From positions 186,001 to 250,000 of the forward strand of contig NZ_FOCK01000001.1 of assembly GCF_900110085.1 (NCBI RefSeq): DNA of 64,000 bases, read 5' to 3'. Below the pieces are notes generated by a model that was not told the DNA's origin, did not search any database, and saw nothing but the letters and a program-made list of their open reading frames with translations. Positions 56,423 through 64,000 of this stretch are shown piece after piece; within the stretch, counting starts at the first letter, position 1; every line of letters begins with the position of its first letter. The position numbers and the translations under genes are program-made. The stretch is from Prevotella sp. ne3005. GTDB lineage: Bacteria; Bacteroidota; Bacteroidia; Bacteroidales; Bacteroidaceae.

Positions 56423-57516
56423 TAAAATGCCACCTGCACTTGGGCCTGAAGCCAGTCGTAATCCTTTGAGGAGATATTCTCGCCACAGAGGCAACGTGTG
56501 TACTGCAGCTGCAGACGGCACTTCTTATAGAACCAGTACTGCAAGCCTAAGGTGAGGTTGGTCTGATCCCAGCCATCCACCTTGGTGTTACGGTCGAAGG
56601 TCTCGCCGCTGGCCACCACGTCGAGGGCATCCACCACAGGGATGCAGACGGTGGCATAGCCGCCACGTGAGCCCACGTCGCCATCCTGACCACCGAGCCA
56701 CTCTGCACGGATGGAGGCCGGACGCGCTTCCTTGTATTTACTACCAGCATAGGTCTGCGTCTTATACTCAGCACCCACACTGTAACGATTGCGTGTATAG
56801 TTGTCGCCCACCTTGACGTCAGGGTTCCAGGCAGCCGTGTTCACAGCACAGCCCGTGCCCAGATAACCTGATGCCACCACGCGGAAGCCCGGCATGGGAC
56901 GCAGTTCAAGTTTGGCAATAAAGTCTTTCTGATTATTCAGGTCCCTACGGTTGATACCCTGACCACTCATCAAGGCCAGCTCGTAGTGGACGAGGCCCTT
57001 GGCCAGATCGCCATAGATCTCCAGACCCATATCACGGCCATAGTTGACGCCATTCAGCGGGTCGGGACCTTCGCCAGCCAGATAGAGCACCGCCTGCGAA
57101 TAGACGTCGATAAGCTCCAGCTGTGTGGGCGAGAGGGGATTTTCCATCGAATAGGAGTGTTTGAATTGTCCGAGGCGCACAGTCAGTTCGTTACCCTTCG
57201 AGAGGCGATAGTCGGTATAGAACTCCTGGACTACGCTCGAGAAGTCGTGCATGAACATAAACGACCAGCGATCGGTGATACGTGCCTTTGCCCATAGTAA
57301 GGTGCGTTTAAGGTTGTAGGCATTGGTTGGTTCTCCGTTAGGGTTCTGATACGACCAGCCTCCCTGTGCATAACCGTTAAGAGTGATTCTACTTGTGAAG
57401 TCCTTCAGCCAATCGGGCTCACTGTTCTTTTTCTCTGATTGCCCCATAGCGGCAACACTACTGAACACCGCCATGATCATGGCGAGTGTCCTCATTTTGC
57501 AAGTTTTACGTTTCAT
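56422..57516 (-). CDS. Outer-membrane porin (OprO/P-like)
   Basis: 364 residues from ATG 57516 (MKRKTCKMRTLAMIMAVFSS); the longer frame has no leader signal. After cleavage near AAMGQ the sequence is a 16- or 18-strand-like barrel with alternating polar and hydrophobic residues (ITLNGYAQGGWSYQ, WSFMFMHDFSSVVQEFYTDYRL, LGLQYWFYKKCRLQLQYTRCLC) ending in the C-terminal aromatic VQVAF. It has a canonical promoter and precedes the symporter gene. Probably passive solute entry, possibly for the symporter's substrate. Confidence 0.8.
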   Translation of the reverse strand: MKRKTCKMRTLAMIMAVFSSVAAMGQSEKKNSEPDWLKDFTSRITLNGYAQGGWSYQNPNGEPTNAYNLKRTLLWAKARITDRWSFMFMHDFSSVVQEFYTDYRLSKGNELTVRLGQFKHSYSMENPLSPTQLELIDVYSQAVLYLAGEGPDPLNGVNYGRDMGLEIYGDLAKGLVHYELALMSGQGINRRDLNNQKDFIAKLELRPMPGFRVVASGYLGTGCAVNTAAWNPDVKVGDNYTRNRYSVGAEYKTQTYAGSKYKEARPASIRAEWLGGQDGDVGSRGGYATVCIPVVDALDVVASGETFDRNTKVDGWDQTNLTLGLQYWFYKKCRLQLQYTRCLCGENISSKDYDWLQAQVQVAF

Positions 57517-57555
57517 TTTGTCATTTTTAAAAAAAGATTTTAATCCTTGCGTCGG

Positions 57556-57587
57556 CAAAAGTACAACTTTTCTTGCAAACAGACAAA
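57556..57587 (-). promoter_or_regulatory. Promoter of porin-symporter operon
   Basis: On the minus strand TTTG (57587-57584) and TACTTTTG (57563-57556) are 20 nt apart; leader about 35 nt. Confidence 0.65.
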
Positions 57588-57624
57588 AGAAAAGGCAAAA
57601 AACTTGCAATTTTACATAAAAGAG

Positions 57625-57656
57625 TTCTTGGACGAGCCGTGAAGCTCGTCCAAGAA
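57625..57656. terminator. Terminator after CE1 esterase gene
   Basis: TTCTTGGACGAGC (57625-57637) pairs perfectly with GCTCGTCCAAGAA (57644-57656), 13 bp, loop CGTGAA; 5 nt after the stop on the minus strand. Confidence 0.85.
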
Positions 57657-57660
57657 TCAC

Positions 57661-59083
<1,423 letters not shown>

Positions 59084-59123
59084 TTTTTCCAAGGATTTCT
59101 TTCCGATTATCGGATAAATGGTG

Positions 59124-59131
59124 TATTTTTG
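59124..59131 (+). promoter_or_regulatory. -7 box of the CDF transporter gene
   Basis: TATTTTTG; leader about 18 nt to ATG 59152. Confidence 0.6.
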
Positions 59132-59151
59132 CAGCCTGTAAACTTGACACG

Positions 59152-60033
59152 ATGGAAAGAAACAGGAAAATCTATCAGGTGACACTTGTCGGGGGAGCAG
59201 TGAATGTGTTGCTGCTCGTCTTCAAGTTTGTGGCGGGCATTGTGGGACATAGTGCGGCCATGGTGGCCGATGCCGTCCACTCGCTCAGCGACTTCGTGAC
59301 GGATGTCATCGTGCTCGTCTTCGTACATATCAGCGGTAAGCCCAAGGACAAGTCGCACGACTACGGCCATGGAAAGTATGAGACGCTGGCCATGACCATC
59401 ATCGGACTGGCACTACTCGCTGTAGCCTTTGGTATCGTCTATGGCGGCATCACGAAAATCTTTGCATGGTGGAATGGTCATCAGCTCAAGGCACCTGGTA
59501 TGCTGGCCTTCTGGGCTGCCCTGTTGTCGATATTACTTAAGGAGGCTGTCTACCGCTATTCGATAGCGGTGGCCCATCAGCTCCAATCACAGGCGCTCGA
59601 GGCCAATGCCTGGCATCACCGCAGCGACGCCCTTTCATCAATAGGCACAGCCGTCGGCATCGGGGGGGCTATCTTCCTGGGACAGAGCTGGACCGTACTC
59701 GACCCCATCGCCTCCGTCATTGTGGGATTCTTTATCATCAAGGTTTCTACAGAACTGTTGCGACGTGGCTTTGGCGACCTGATGGAGCAATCACTGCCTG
59801 AGGAGGTGGAAGAAGAGATTCTGCGCCTTGCGGCCTCCGTGGATGGCGTTGTCAATCCCCACGACCTGCGTACACGGCGCATCGGCAGCCATTATGCCAT
59901 CGAGCTCCACATCCTGATGCCTGGCGACATCTCCTTGTGTCAAGCCCACGACAAGGCCTCCGAGATTGAAGAGATTCTGAGACAGCATTATGGCCCGGAA
60001 ACACACGTGGCCATACATGTAGAACCAGAATAA
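59152..60033 (+). CDS. Cation diffusion facilitator (zinc/iron/manganese efflux)
   Basis: 293 residues from ATG 59152. About six membrane helices: VGGAVNVLLLVFKFVAGIVG, VADAVHSLSDFVTDVIVLVFV with the site-A metal residues (HSLSD..TD), DYGHGKYETLAM, and HHRSDALSSIGTAVG (second HxxxD). A C-terminal cytoplasmic ferredoxin-like domain follows (HYAIELHILMPGDISL, HVAIHVEPE). It exports divalent metal by proton exchange; the metal is not certain. Together with the P-type ATPase at 48.6 kb it is the second metal exporter here. Confidence 0.92.
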   Translation: MERNRKIYQVTLVGGAVNVLLLVFKFVAGIVGHSAAMVADAVHSLSDFVTDVIVLVFVHISGKPKDKSHDYGHGKYETLAMTIIGLALLAVAFGIVYGGITKIFAWWNGHQLKAPGMLAFWAALLSILLKEAVYRYSIAVAHQLQSQALEANAWHHRSDALSSIGTAVGIGGAIFLGQSWTVLDPIASVIVGFFIIKVSTELLRRGFGDLMEQSLPEEVEEEILRLAASVDGVVNPHDLRTRRIGSHYAIELHILMPGDISLCQAHDKASEIEEILRQHYGPETHVAIHVEPE

Positions 60034-60066
60034 TCGAATCAGCCAAATAGCTTTTTTTGAAAAAAA

Positions 60067-60097
60067 TTGGAAATTCGCGTAGTTTTTTGTATTTTTG
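60067..60097 (+). promoter_or_regulatory. Promoter of ECF sigma gene
   Basis: TTGG (60067-60070) and TATTTTTG (60090-60097) are 19 nt apart; leader about 30 nt. Confidence 0.7.
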
Positions 60098-60131
60098 CTG
60101 CGTCTAATGGGCAAATGATTCAAAAAACAGA

Positions 60132-60617
60132 ATGACAATGATGACATTAGAAAGACAATTTGCGCAAATCGTTGCAGAACACAAGAGCACCATCTACACC
60201 GTGTGCTACATGTTCTCGCAAGATGCCGACGAGGTGAACGACCTGTTCCAAGAGGTACTAGTGAATCTTTGGAAAGGTTTCGACAAGTTCGAGCATCGCA
60301 GTGACATCCGGACGTGGATCTACCGCGTCGCCCTCAACACCTGCATATCAATTGACAGGAAGAAGCGACGCGCAGCCACAACCAGACTGACAATGGACAT
60401 CAACCTCTTTGAAGACCGCGACGAGGACACCAAGCAGGTGGACATGCTCCATAAGCGTATCTCCAAGCTCCAGCCCTTCGACCGTGCGATTGTCCTGCTC
60501 TGGCTCGAAAACCTCCCCTACGAGGAAATCGGACAGATTGTCGGTATCTCTACTAAGAACGTCAGCGTCCGTCTGTTTAGAATCCGTGAACAGTTAAAAC
60601 AAATGTCAAACGATTAA
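60132..60617 (+). CDS. ECF-type RNA polymerase sigma factor
   Basis: 161 residues. Region 2 (CYMFSQDADEVNDLFQEVLVNLWKGFDKFEHRSDIRTWIYRVALNTC) and region 4 (LQPFDRAIVLLWLENLPYEEIGQIVGISTKNVSVRLFRIREQL) are complete. The start may be ATG 60132 or the second Met codons just after. The downstream gene for a membrane protein starts 14 nt later and is the likely partner. Unlike the sigma gene at 28.2-28.8 kb, this one is intact. Confidence 0.93.
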   Translation: MTMMTLERQFAQIVAEHKSTIYTVCYMFSQDADEVNDLFQEVLVNLWKGFDKFEHRSDIRTWIYRVALNTCISIDRKKRRAATTRLTMDINLFEDRDEDTKQVDMLHKRISKLQPFDRAIVLLWLENLPYEEIGQIVGISTKNVSVRLFRIREQLKQMSND

Positions 60618-60631
60618 AACCACGCCCCATT

Positions 60632-61216
60632 ATGAACGAGAATTTCAATTTAGAGGAGATGCGTCAGCAGATGACCACTCTCAAGAATAAGCTTAACCAG
60701 CAGGAAATAGTGAACGACCGCCTCATACGCCGTTCGATGCGGAACGAAGTGAGCAACATCAACCGCCGCTACAACATTATCATGGCCATTGGAATATTGA
60801 TGGTGCCCTACGGCTACTGGTGCTTCGTGAAACTGGCAGGCCTCTCCGTCTTTTTCTGGATTGTCACCAGCATCTTTATGCTCATCTGTGCAGGTGCCAC
60901 TTTCTACAACAGTCGCAAAATCAGTGATCCCGGACTGATGAGCCACAGTCTCGTGGAAGCCCGCAAGAAGGTGGTCAGTGCCAAGAAGTTTGAATCCAAC
61001 TGGCTGTTGTTTGGCATTCCCGCCGTCATTTTATGGATGGGATGGTTCTTCTACGAGATCTATCAGATTCAGGGAGGTGACTTTAACAATGGCTTCTTCT
61101 GGGGCGGTTGTATCGGAGGTATCATCGGCGCCATCATTGGCATCAAGATCCACCTCAAGACCCAGCGCCAGTATCAGGACGTCATCGACCAGATAGAAGA
61201 CCTGACAGCAGAATAG
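60632..61216 (+). CDS. Membrane protein partnered with ECF sigma factor
   Basis: 194 residues. A basic, coiled-coil-like cytoplasmic N-terminus (FNLEEMRQQMTTLKNKLNQQ, DRLIRRSMRNEV) precedes four hydrophobic segments in two pairs (YNIIMAIGILMVPYGYWCF; VFFWIVTSIFMLICAGATFY; WLLFGIPAVILWMGWFFYEI; FFWGGCIGGIIGAIIGIKI). I know no precise family; Bacteroidales ECF sigma genes are often followed by such proteins. A role as anti-sigma or sensor is inferred from position. It ends before a bidirectional hairpin. Confidence 0.75.
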   Translation: MNENFNLEEMRQQMTTLKNKLNQQEIVNDRLIRRSMRNEVSNINRRYNIIMAIGILMVPYGYWCFVKLAGLSVFFWIVTSIFMLICAGATFYNSRKISDPGLMSHSLVEARKKVVSAKKFESNWLLFGIPAVILWMGWFFYEIYQIQGGDFNNGFFWGGCIGGIIGAIIGIKIHLKTQRQYQDVIDQIEDLTAE

Positions 61217-61243
61217 CCCTTGCCTGTCTATCATAAAAGAATC

Positions 61244-61273
61244 AAGCACGACTCTCACGAGCCGTGCTTGACT
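61244..61273. terminator. Bidirectional terminator between sigma operon and GH3
   Basis: TCAAGCACG (61244-61252) pairs with CGTGCTTGA (61265-61273) with an inner CTC/GAG stem; serves the convergent genes on both sides. Confidence 0.75.
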
Positions 61274-61292
61274 ATTTATAGACTAATAGCTA

Positions 61293-63653
61293 TTAACGCT
61301 TCAAGAGATTTAGCGGAGCCTGAGGCTTCATCACATCGTTGACCTTGGTCTGCTGAGCCTTGGCATTAGCAGTAAGGGTAGCCTTGATGTCCTGAGAGGA
61401 AGCACCTACCAGGAACTGATACTCACCCTCGGCAACCACCCATGCAGAGGCAGCCTCGTCAAATGATGCGAGGTCGGCAGCCTTCACTGTGAGTGTGAGT
61501 GTCTCACTCTCGCCCGGCTTCAACTGCTTGGTTTTGGCAAAGGCCTTCAACTCTTTGACGGGTTTGTTGGCAGCCTTGTTGTCGGGAGCGGAGATGTAAA
61601 GCTCAACGACCTCCTTGCCCTCAAACTTACCTGTATTTTTAACAGTAACTGTCACCTCGTAGGCATCGCCCTTCTCGGCAATCTGGGCATCGCTGTACTC
61701 AAAAGTAGTATAGCTCAGACCGAAGCCGAAAGGATAGCTCACGGGTACGTTGAAGCTGTCGAAATAACGGTAACCCACGTAGATATCCTCCTCGTAGTTG
61801 GTGTAGTCTACATTCTTCACATTACCCCGTTCTACAGTATTCATGAAGTCGATCTTTGCTGTCTGGTCTACAGGGAAGTTACGTGAGGAATAAGCATCGG
61901 TGAATTTCACAGGCCATGTCATGGTAAACTTACCAGAGGGTGACTGTTTGCCGCTCATCACGTCAACCACGCTGTTGCCGCCTTCCTGTCCTGCCTGCCA
62001 GGCACAGAGGATAGCATCAGGCAGATCCTTCCAAGAAGCAGTCTCGATGACGCCACCGATATTCAGCAGCACGACCACCTGCTTGCCAGCCTTATGATAC
62101 ACCTCACACACCTGCTCGATGAGCTTACGCTCAGAGTCGCTCAGATTAAAGTCGGCAGACTTACGATCGAAGAACTCGCCAGAGATGCGTCCAATAGTCA
62201 GCACGGCGATGTCAGCCTTGGCGGCCTGAGTCTCAAGTTCCGCAGCAGTAAACTGCTTCTCTGCAGGCAGACCGCTGGGCAGGAACTTCATCATCATTGC
62301 CCGCTGCTTATCTGTCTTCTCGATTTCAGCAATCTCGGCCTCACGTGCCTTATGGTAGTCGCTCCAGAACTGCTCATACGCCTGTTTCAGATCGTCAGAG
62401 ACAGCGTAGCCTCCGTTCTTCAGACCATCGAGCAGCGACACCACATAAGCATGGTTCACATTACCAGAGCCCGTACCTCCGGCGATAAACTCGTATGATG
62501 TATTGCCATAGAGAGCCACATTCTTCACACTCTCCTTCAGAGGCAGAGCCTCGTTGTTCTTCATCAGCACCATACCTTCAGCAGCACTCTGACGGGTAAC
62601 GGCTGCATGAGCCTCGAGGTCGGGCTTGTTGGAATACTGATAGCCCTGGTATCGAGGTGTTTTCTCAATGAGATTCAGGATACGGCTCACGTTGCGGTCG
62701 AGGTCAGCCTCTGCGAGCTTACCACTCTTCACGCCAGCCACGATAGAGTCAAACTGGGCTTTCTTTCCAGGCTGGAGCATATCGTTACCTGCCCACATCT
62801 GCACAGCACCGTCTTTACCTCCGAACCAGTCGGTCATCACAGTTCCCTCATAGCCCCACTCATCACGAAGGATGGTCTGTACGAGGTCTTTGCTCTCAGA
62901 GGTATAGACACCGTTGATATAGTTATAAGAGGTCATCACCGTCCAAGGCTTGCTCTCCTTGATGGCAATCTCAAAGCCCTTCAGGTAGATCTCGCGGAGA
63001 GCGCGCTGCGACATATTGGCATCGTTGCCCATGCGGTTGGTCTCCTGATTGTTGGCCGCAAAGTGCTTGATGCTGGTGCCTACATCGTTCTTCTGAACGC
63101 CAGTGATATAGGCGCCAGCGGTCTTACCTGCCACCACGGGATCCTCAGAGTAATACTCGAAGTTACGACCGCAGAGGGGGTTACGCATAATGTTCAAGGC
63201 AGGTGCCAACAACACATCGGCACCATATTCCTTCACCTCCTGTCCCATGGCGGTACCCACCTCTTCTACGAGCTGAGTGTTCCATGTAGAGGCCAGCAGC
63301 GTTCCGATGGGGAAATGCGTGCAATAGTAGGTAGCAGAGTCACCCTCACGCGTGGGGTCGATACGTAGTCCAGCAGGACCGTCGGCCAATACGATGGCAG
63401 GGATTCCCAGTGAGTCGAGAGGATAGGTGGTACCAGCAGCACCAGGCACCAGGTTCTTAGTGGCGCCAATCACGGCCTCATCACCAGAGAAGCCTTGCAT
63501 TCCTGTACCAATCACAAAATGTGCCTTGTCCTCAAGCGAGAGTTTGGCCATCACCTCTTCCTGATTGATGGTGTTCTTAGTCACTTTGTCGGCAGAGTTG
63601 CAACCCGTCATCAGGGCTACCATACCGAAGGCGAAAAAAATGGTCTTCTTCAT
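61293..63653 (-). CDS. GH3 glycosidase lipoprotein, beta-glucosidase type
   Basis: 786 residues; lipobox ALMTGC. N-terminal barrel (LADGPAGLRID, GADVLLAPALNIMRNPLCGRNFEYYSEDP, SIKHFAANNQE) with nucleophile Asp275 in TVMTDWFGG; alpha/beta sandwich with a long helical insert (about 440-490; QFWSDYHKAREAEIAEIEK); C-terminal fibronectin III-like domain (FGFGLSYTTFEYS). The architecture with GKQSPSGKFTMTWP is common in beta-glucosidases. It follows the CE1 gene with a 6-nt gap, so ester removal and beta-glucoside cleavage are co-expressed. Confidence 0.93.
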   Translation of the reverse strand: MKKTIFFAFGMVALMTGCNSADKVTKNTINQEEVMAKLSLEDKAHFVIGTGMQGFSGDEAVIGATKNLVPGAAGTTYPLDSLGIPAIVLADGPAGLRIDPTREGDSATYYCTHFPIGTLLASTWNTQLVEEVGTAMGQEVKEYGADVLLAPALNIMRNPLCGRNFEYYSEDPVVAGKTAGAYITGVQKNDVGTSIKHFAANNQETNRMGNDANMSQRALREIYLKGFEIAIKESKPWTVMTSYNYINGVYTSESKDLVQTILRDEWGYEGTVMTDWFGGKDGAVQMWAGNDMLQPGKKAQFDSIVAGVKSGKLAEADLDRNVSRILNLIEKTPRYQGYQYSNKPDLEAHAAVTRQSAAEGMVLMKNNEALPLKESVKNVALYGNTSYEFIAGGTGSGNVNHAYVVSLLDGLKNGGYAVSDDLKQAYEQFWSDYHKAREAEIAEIEKTDKQRAMMMKFLPSGLPAEKQFTAAELETQAAKADIAVLTIGRISGEFFDRKSADFNLSDSERKLIEQVCEVYHKAGKQVVVLLNIGGVIETASWKDLPDAILCAWQAGQEGGNSVVDVMSGKQSPSGKFTMTWPVKFTDAYSSRNFPVDQTAKIDFMNTVERGNVKNVDYTNYEEDIYVGYRYFDSFNVPVSYPFGFGLSYTTFEYSDAQIAEKGDAYEVTVTVKNTGKFEGKEVVELYISAPDNKAANKPVKELKAFAKTKQLKPGESETLTLTVKAADLASFDEAASAWVVAEGEYQFLVGASSQDIKATLTANAKAQQTKVNDVMKPQAPLNLLKR

Positions 63654-63659
63654 ACGCTA

Positions 63660-64000
63660 TTATTTGAAAAGTAATGGAGTAAATTCTGTGAGATAGATAC
63701 GCCAGTTGCGCCAGATGTGGCCACCATCGGTCTCAAGGTAGGTGTATTTGTGGTTTTTGCTATCCAGATAGGCACGCAGATCGTTATTGTTCTTGAAGAG
63801 GAAGTCGGTCTTGCCGATACCGATCCAGAACAGTTTGGGATTCTTGCTGAACAGGCAGTCAATCTTCTGATCGCGGTCTGCATACACTTCCGGATGACCT
63901 TCCGCCCCATCCTTCTGCTGCTGGTCGACAGCGGCAGAGAACAAACCTACATAACCAAACATATCAGGATTGTTGATCGAGATGAAGAGGCTGTGGAAAC
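63660..64000 (-). CDS. CE1-type esterase, 3' part only (5' end beyond window)
   Basis: The frame is open to the end of the window; 113 residues are visible. They include FHSLFISINNPDMFGYVGLFSAA, KNPKLFWIGIGKTDFLF and [16 protein letters not shown], which match the last third of the CE1 esterase at 57661-58902 (catalytic His in GGHIW). The nucleophile region lies outside. It is upstream of GH3 with a 6-nt gap. Probable feruloyl or acetyl-xylan esterase. Confidence 0.88.
   Translation of the reverse strand, partial: FHSLFISINNPDMFGYVGLFSAAVDQQQKDGAEGHPEVYADRDQKIDCLFSKNPKLFWIGIGKTDFLFKNNNDLRAYLDSKNHKYTYLETDGGHIWRNWRIYLTEFTPLLFK

Overview
The window looks like chromosome of a gut or rumen Bacteroidales, most probably a Prevotella-type organism. 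The reasons are the many Bacteroidetes promoters (TTTGG, about 19 nt, then TAnnTTTG), weak Shine-Dalgarno use, a PorE-type type IX secretion protein, HU-related/DUF4248/smalltalk genes, periplasmic propeller sensors of the hybrid two-component type, and a large set of secreted plant-glycan enzymes. GC content is moderate, with AT-rich accessory patches near 18.2-19.3 kb and 21.1 kb. No rRNA, tRNA, CRISPR array, transposase or integrase was seen. Layout: 1-8.3 kb is a glycan cluster (GH3 fragment, two-domain esterase, GH31, LacI regulator with striking palindromic operators, Gfo/Idh/MocA dehydrogenase). 8.3-18.1 kb holds a LytS/LytTR-type two-component pair with a His-rich periplasmic loop beside a beta-helix lipoprotein, then DsbD-like reductase, an atypical SDR, a lipase-like lipoprotein and another repeat-rich lipoprotein. 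18.1-22.5 kb is an accessory region: an orphan small gene, a dead lipoprotein leader, a CdiA-CT-like nuclease gene, a candidate small RNA, an M15 peptidase, a perfect 50-bp A/T palindrome, and the DUF4248/HU-related/smalltalk module. 22.5-39.9 kb is mostly housekeeping: topB with a membrane protein and an AAA+ ATPase, porE, an ECF sigma operon whose sigma gene carries an in-frame amber codon, rsmF-like, thyA, folA, an RsbW-like ATPase, a TonB receptor, dnaA, mlaD-like, amidase, folB, and an orphan piece of a B12-dependent ribonucleotide reductase. 39.9-54.4 kb is a second glycan locus. A propeller sensor with a degenerate kinase lies upstream of GH31 and GH2. A paralogous sensor that has lost its whole cytoplasmic signalling part follows a second lacI gene and runs antisense into a His-rich zinc/cadmium-type P-type ATPase gene. 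54.3-54.9 kb holds a second candidate small RNA and a scar left by deletion inside a second DUF4248/HU/smalltalk module. 54.9-64 kb carries a sodium:solute symporter, a porin, a CE1 esterase, a CDF transporter, an ECF sigma factor with a membrane partner, and a CE1-GH3 operon running off the end. How the parts fit: the GH3, GH31, GH2 and CE1 enzymes together could deacylate and depolymerise xylan or xyloglucan oligosaccharides in the periplasm. Two LacI regulators and two altered propeller sensors are the local control elements, and the symporter and porin are possible uptake routes. A recurrent oddity is that short simple repeats common between genes here (ATTGAAA-type and GTAAAAA-type) also occur inside reading frames, where they supply a few residues or form gene ends.
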